Positions 59,727-64,000 of a stretch of DNA of 64,000 nt are shown here, in pieces (positions within the stretch are counted from its first letter, which is position 1; the number at the start of each line of letters is the position of its first letter). Under the pieces are notes generated by a model. That model was not told the DNA's origin. It saw only the letters and a list, made by a program, of their open reading frames with translations, and ran no database searches. This stretch comes from Aricia agestis. Lineage: Eukaryota; Arthropoda; Insecta; Lepidoptera; Lycaenidae. The DNA lies in the NCBI RefSeq assembly GCF_905147365.1, contig NC_056408.1:14570001-14634000 (forward strand). Direction: 5' to 3'. The translations under genes and the position numbers were made by a program.

Positions 59727-60804
59727 GGTGCTCCCTCACAGAGAGCATTCGCGTCAATAGCCGCATACTGACTAAGCGAGCCGCCTCGCGAGGTAGCCTT
59801 GGACATTTGCCGCAGCACGCATGCCGCGCGAAGCGGCTTCGGTCTGTATTTTTCTAATCCGAAGCTGCCTCGCGCGGCAAGGCCGAGCCAGCATCGACGC
59901 TCAGTTAAAATTGAAGTCGAATAGAGACCGCTCGTGCGTATAGTTTGCCCGAGACCACCATGAGGCCGCACATTCGGAAAGCTGTCGCCACCACTGCCTT
60001 TATAATAATTCAGCTATTGCAAGGTTCATTTCCTGGCTTATTTTTCTCCATACATTTTCCCTTAGTCCCCTAATTATGTAATCAGAACATTGTGCAGTCC
60101 AAAGTAGTCTGTATTTACCATATAGTTGTATTAGTTGACACTGTTCTTTATCCATGACGCATAAGTCCTAATACGCAACGAATAAGCGAAGCAAAACACT
60201 CCCGTCTTGAGTGAGCGCGGCAAACGTACCGAGGCGCCTTTGAGGCTGGTTTTATAGTTAAGCGTTTCGGCAGCGCCGTTGGAGCGCGCGCGTTCAAAGC
60301 TGTAACAAACGTATGGACGAACGGCGCTGCTCAAGCGCGCGACTTTAAAACGCTACTACTACCCCCATACATCTTCGAACGCGCGGCGCTCCAACGGCGC
60401 TGCCGAAACGCTTAACTATAAAACCAGCCTGAGCATCAACAAAAACCCGACAACGCTTGGCTCGGGCAGCGGCACGCTCGGGCGAGGCAACGCATGCGTC
60501 TGCCTCGGGCGAGCCACGTCCTGACCGACCGAGCAACTGCCGCGCGAGGCTGCCTTACGAGGCGGCTCGCTTGGTCAGTACGCGGCTAATCGCGTGTAAT
60601 GTAACATTATAGATTCCACCTTGAGCATTCCACAGCAAGTTGACTTCACTGTCACGTAGCATTGATGATACAAGTTGTGTCAAGATATTACACATTGTAT
60701 CATTACAAGGTGCGCATTGTAATGCTCAGTTCTCCTCCCTCACTGATGTAATGGTCGAATCTGTAACGTTACATTACAAGCGAATGCTCCGGTGAGGAAG
60801 CACC
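59727..60804. mobile_element. MITE-like element with GGTGCT(C/T)CCTCAC ends, carrying a nested MITE
   Basis: GGTGCTCCCTCACAGAGAGC at the left is mirrored (diverged) by GCTCCGGTGAGGAAGCACC at the right. A second inverted pair, GACTAAGCGAGCCGCCTCG and CGAGGCGGCTCGCTTGGTC, lies inside. It has GC-rich coding-like frames but no recognisable protein. Confidence 0.62.
60244..60429. mobile_element. Nested palindromic MITE with 44-base perfect arms
   Basis: GGCTGGTTTTATAGTTAAGC and the next ~24 bases are perfectly inverted at the right end. TGA lies on both sides (60241-60243, 60430-60432). It is inserted in the 59727-60804 element and looks recent. Confidence 0.9.
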
Positions 60805-61023
60805 TTTACAGTAATTATATCAAAACAATGACGGAATCACAATACTTTTGCGACCAAGATTATGGTGAAATTTCACCAGTCGCACTTATAAAATATCAGT
60901 TTTATAAAACCTAGTTCTCATTAAACGCGTCCATGCGGCGACGTAAATCTCGATTTGTTTCAAATGGATGTCACAAACGTCTTTTAATCGCAATTAATAA
61001 ATTTACGTGACGTCACTCAGTAA

Positions 61024-61400
61024 GGGGGATATTAGATTATCATATAATATATTACTACTAACGCTGACAGGTATTGACGTCAGGGTTACTAGATCTCAGA
61101 GAATTCGATTTGTCATTTTTAATATGGCTTGTTTTTTGTTATTTCAGCAAGATTATCCAAGTATATAATTAGAAAAATAATTACATTACATTATTTGAAA
61201 CGTATTAACGAACAAGAATTTTTTTTTTTTAATTAAATAACTGGCAACACCTATTTCTATGACCGTATTGGATCCAATCTCTCAGCAAATGTCAAAAATC
61301 TATGATCAAGGAAGAAATTAATCATATGTCTATATTACATTATCCAATATCATTGACTCAATGATCTCGGATCCAATATATATGATAATCTAATATCCCC
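61024..61400. mobile_element. MITE family B, copy 2
   Basis: GGGGGATATTAGATTATCAT is inverted at the right end. The internal CTGACAGGTATTGACGTCAG matches 23256-23678. One arm has been partly replaced or lost. Confidence 0.75.
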
Positions 61401-61409
61401 TTAAGAAAC

Positions 61410-62130
61410 AATACATAAACTAAGCAAACACATCTGGCAAAACTGTCATCTTGAAATTTATTTCGACTATGATTTTCGTTCCGCCATGACATTACATTGA
61501 CAGGACTTGAACGGGTTTATGAAGTTAAACCTCGAACATAACCAAGATAAAACTTGGATTTGCTGTGATTTGTGAACGCTTTTAGTTTATGCTGGTAAAA
61601 TGCAATTCGGTGTCATGAACGCGTTTATACGTTTAGAACCGGTTCAGTTTGCACTGGTGTGTGTTTGGTGAAATCGCCCCTTAGACACAAAATATTATAT
61701 GTTTAATCTAAGTTAGAACTAGAATTAAATAACAATTTACAATCATTATAAATCAAATAAATACATTATCCTCTCATGGAATGCGCTATCCTATATTTAA
61801 AAAGATTGATATGCGCTTAATTTATTTTAACCATGACCAAATATTAAATAATTCTTGGCTGTGTTTTGGCCTTATGTTAGATGGGATTCGTTGTTACTTG
61901 CGATGTTTTCACGCTAGACGATAAACAAAAAGTTTTGTTTGACATTTGACGTTTCTATCAATATTCCGATATTATGACGTGTGCAACATGTTGGATTTTG
62001 GTCGGATTATTCACTGTATGTGCTAGTAGCGCCCTCTGCTCCTCACTTTTACGTAATATTCACTATTTTCTAAACCAAACTGAGTTAGTTAAGAAATCCT
62101 AATTTATGATTAATGATCATGAAATCATAT
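61410..62130. other. Intergenic, nothing recognised
   Basis: No exon or repeat family could be supported. Confidence 0.4.
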
Positions 62131-62136
62131 TGTATA

Positions 62137-62474
62137 CAGGGTGCAATTAAACCTACCTGCCAAATTTTTTCCAAGGCTTTGGTATCATTAGGAGAGTCCA
62201 TTTAACCAAAAAAAATTGAGTGTTATTATTTTTTTAATAACATATTTTATCCCATTTAAAATCGTTGCAGAACGGTCACTCACGGCGCCGGATATGAGCG
62301 GGGGTGACGCGCGGGCGACGAGAAGTGTCCATTAATTGTAGTGTTTTTTAGGATAACTTTCGGAAGTTATTTCTCCACATTTTAGTACTGAGTGATTATA
62401 AAAGAAAAAATACGTGTATTTTTATTTTCAACTTTTAATATCAAAATTTGGCAGGAAGGTTTAATTGCACCCTG
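62137..62474 (+). mobile_element. Tc1/mariner-like MITE (short form)
   Basis: CAGGGTGCAATTAAACCTAC and its inverted copy CTTTAATTGCACCCTG (one mismatch area) form the ends, with TA on both sides (62135-62136, 62475-62476). Deletion derivative of the element at 49647-54913. Confidence 0.88.
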
Positions 62475-62966
62475 TATTATGCACATAAGCTGTAATATTC
62501 TGTCCGATGTGCCTTCTAATTTTATTAAAAAAAATCGCGTACGCGTAGAAAACGAGCATGTCTGAACGCGCCCTAATGAACAAGGGAATAACATGCAAGA
62601 AAAAATAAGTTAACTGTAATATATATAATAGAATTATCTTCAATATGAAGTATAAACTTATAATGATACGGACGGTCCGAAATCTCAATTCATTAATTTT
62701 GTCTTAAATTTAACACAACATAATTTTAAACTCAATCTCATTAATATCGGTCTCCTTCTAGATATCGTTAATATTGAACAATAATTGATATTTTATAATG
62801 AGGTGTCATTTTCAAGATGGCAGATGAAAACTTGATGAGTAAATATGTAATGCGAATTCTCTAATTCATTTTCATCCATCGATCAATATTTCTTTTTACG
62901 TATACAAGATCGATAGTGCATGCTGTGCGTACGCGTGTGTGTGCGAGCGTGCGCGCGTTTGCGGGC

Positions 62967-63071
62967 TCAGGGCAGGCCGCCATCTTGCGCGGCCTTGAAC
63001 CGCGTGAGCACGTCGAAGTGAGTCTGCAGCGACTGCGGCGATCCCGCCACCGGGTGCAGGTAGCGGCTCAC
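62967..63071 (-). CDS. Terminal exon of an unidentified gene
   Basis: Read on the minus strand, an acceptor TTTACCCAG precedes 34 codons and a TGA (62967-62969), starting VSRYLHPVAGSPQSLQTHFD and ending in RFKAAQDGGLP. The GC-rich, codon-like composition stands out from the AT-rich surroundings and looks coding. No family was recognised. Upstream exons must lie beyond 64000, since none is visible between here and the edge. A second frame is also open across the exon, so phase is not fully certain. Confidence 0.5.
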   Translation of the reverse strand: MSRYLHPVAGSPQSLQTHFDVLTRFKAAQDGGLP

Positions 63072-63221
63072 CTGGGTAAATTATAGGAGTTAAGTAAACT
63101 AACTATAAAAGTGTAGGAAGCAGGAGTATGCACTTTACACGTAATAACCTCCTCGTTTTTTGGAAGTCGGTTAAAAATAAACATCGCATGACACATCACA
63201 GTATTCGACAAAGTTACTTAT

Positions 63222-63964
63222 GGGACGTTTACACTCAGCCCTTGTCACTGCTCTGCTGCTGCCGCTGTCGGAAATATTGCCTCAAATACTTCTGCGGCAT
63301 TATAGAGGCGAGTGGGTGGTCACACTCAGCCCTCATACTCTTTTACGTAACGACTCGCAACGATGGCGGATATCGAAACTGTTGCGGCGACAGCATTATG
63401 TCTTTTTTTTTTATTTAAGGGGACAAACGAGCAAACGGGTCACCTGATGGAAAGCAACTGCCGTCGCCCATGGACACTCGCAGCTTCAGAAGAGCTGCAG
63501 GTGCGTTGCCGGCCTTTTAAGAGGGAATATGATAGTAGGGGAGGGATGGGAAGGGAAGGGAAAAGGGGAGGATAGGGAAGAGAATTGGGCCTCCGGTAAA
63601 CTCACTCACTCGGCGAAACACAGCGCAAGCGCTGTTTCACGCCGGTTTTCTGTGAGAACGTGGTATTTCTCCGGTCAAGCCGGCCCATTCGTGCCGAAGC
63701 ATGGCTCTCCCACGTATAACGTCTGCTGAGTATATATAACTATATGCATATTTTAAAAAGAAATCAAAACAGATCGAATCGAAGACTTAATCTAGTCTCG
63801 TCGTAGTAAAAGGAAATTGTGGGTGAGGGAAATTCATAGAAATAGATTAAGTACCTATCGTATGTATAGGTATGATCGTAGGCGGTGACATTTTTGTGGA
63901 TTTTGTCGCACGTGCTTCTCGTTCAAAACGCTGGCGGCAAGTGAGCGAGAGGGCTGAATGTAAA
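63222..63964. mobile_element. Inverted-repeat element (GTTTACACTCAGCCC ends)
   Basis: GTTTACACTCAGCCCT near 63228 faces AGGGCTGAATGTAAAC near 63949. It shares its right border with the element at 45828-46445 and encloses the repeat at 63410-63715. It may continue past the window edge. Confidence 0.5.
63410..63715 (+). repeat. CAAACGAGCAAACGGG repeat family, full copy
   Basis: GGGGACAAACGAGCAAACGG, then AGAGCTGCAGGTGCGTTGCC, a short G-rich minisatellite, CGCAAGCGCTGTTTCACGCC and GCATGGCTCTCCCACGT. It closely matches 37058-37395. Confidence 0.75.
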
Positions 63965-64000
63965 CACTCACTCGCGCTCGCGCTGCCCGTCCTTTGACTT

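Noticed and set aside
60131..60536. GC-rich Ala/Arg-rich open frames as a gene
   Set aside because: They lie in two nested palindromic MITEs and have no splice or domain support.

Overview
This is an AT-rich animal nuclear segment, most likely from a moth or butterfly (Lepidoptera). The signs are spliced genes with insect-like products, tRNA-derived SINEs, Helitron-like repeats ending in a short hairpin plus CTAG, many palindromic miniature transposons (MITEs) and several decayed non-LTR retrotransposons. The species cannot be named from sequence alone, and there is no prokaryotic-style operon, CRISPR array or plasmid.

Layout. 1-458 is a pentanucleotide satellite. 1144-2875 (+) holds the last four exons of an SV2-like major-facilitator transporter. 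2876-7100 is intergenic and repeat-rich. 7124-13216 (+) is a complete seven-exon atypical short-chain dehydrogenase/epimerase (373 aa). It is convergent with a complete 14-exon BTBD17-like BTB/BACK gene on the minus strand (28590 down to 15066, 534 aa). 28.8-42.7 kb is mobile-element territory: a SINE, an RTE-like retrotransposon with its 12-bp target duplication sitting inside a terminal-inverted-repeat element, two other non-LTR fragments, a rearranged Helitron, and a retrotransposon ORF1 split by a hAT-type MITE. 43513-44082 (-) is an intronless, short glucosidase-II-beta/PRKCSH-like membrane protein. 47044-57527 (+) is a complete seven-exon FKBP52/FKBP59-type immunophilin (473 aa) with about 5 kb of nested transposons in its second intron. 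The last 6 kb is mostly MITEs. One unidentified terminal exon (62967-63071, minus) belongs to a gene that extends past the right edge.

Exon joins were worked out by hand from splice sites and reading phase; the phases agree across every junction given. The genes share no obvious pathway. The FKBP is predicted to act with HSP90, the BTB protein probably as an adaptor, and the PRKCSH-like protein in the secretory pathway.

No clearly new biological system was found. The points most worth checking are the layered transposon insertions with readable target duplications, an epimerase-like enzyme whose catalytic tyrosine appears replaced, clusters of TGTCA just upstream of three start codons, and the shortened PRKCSH-like gene.
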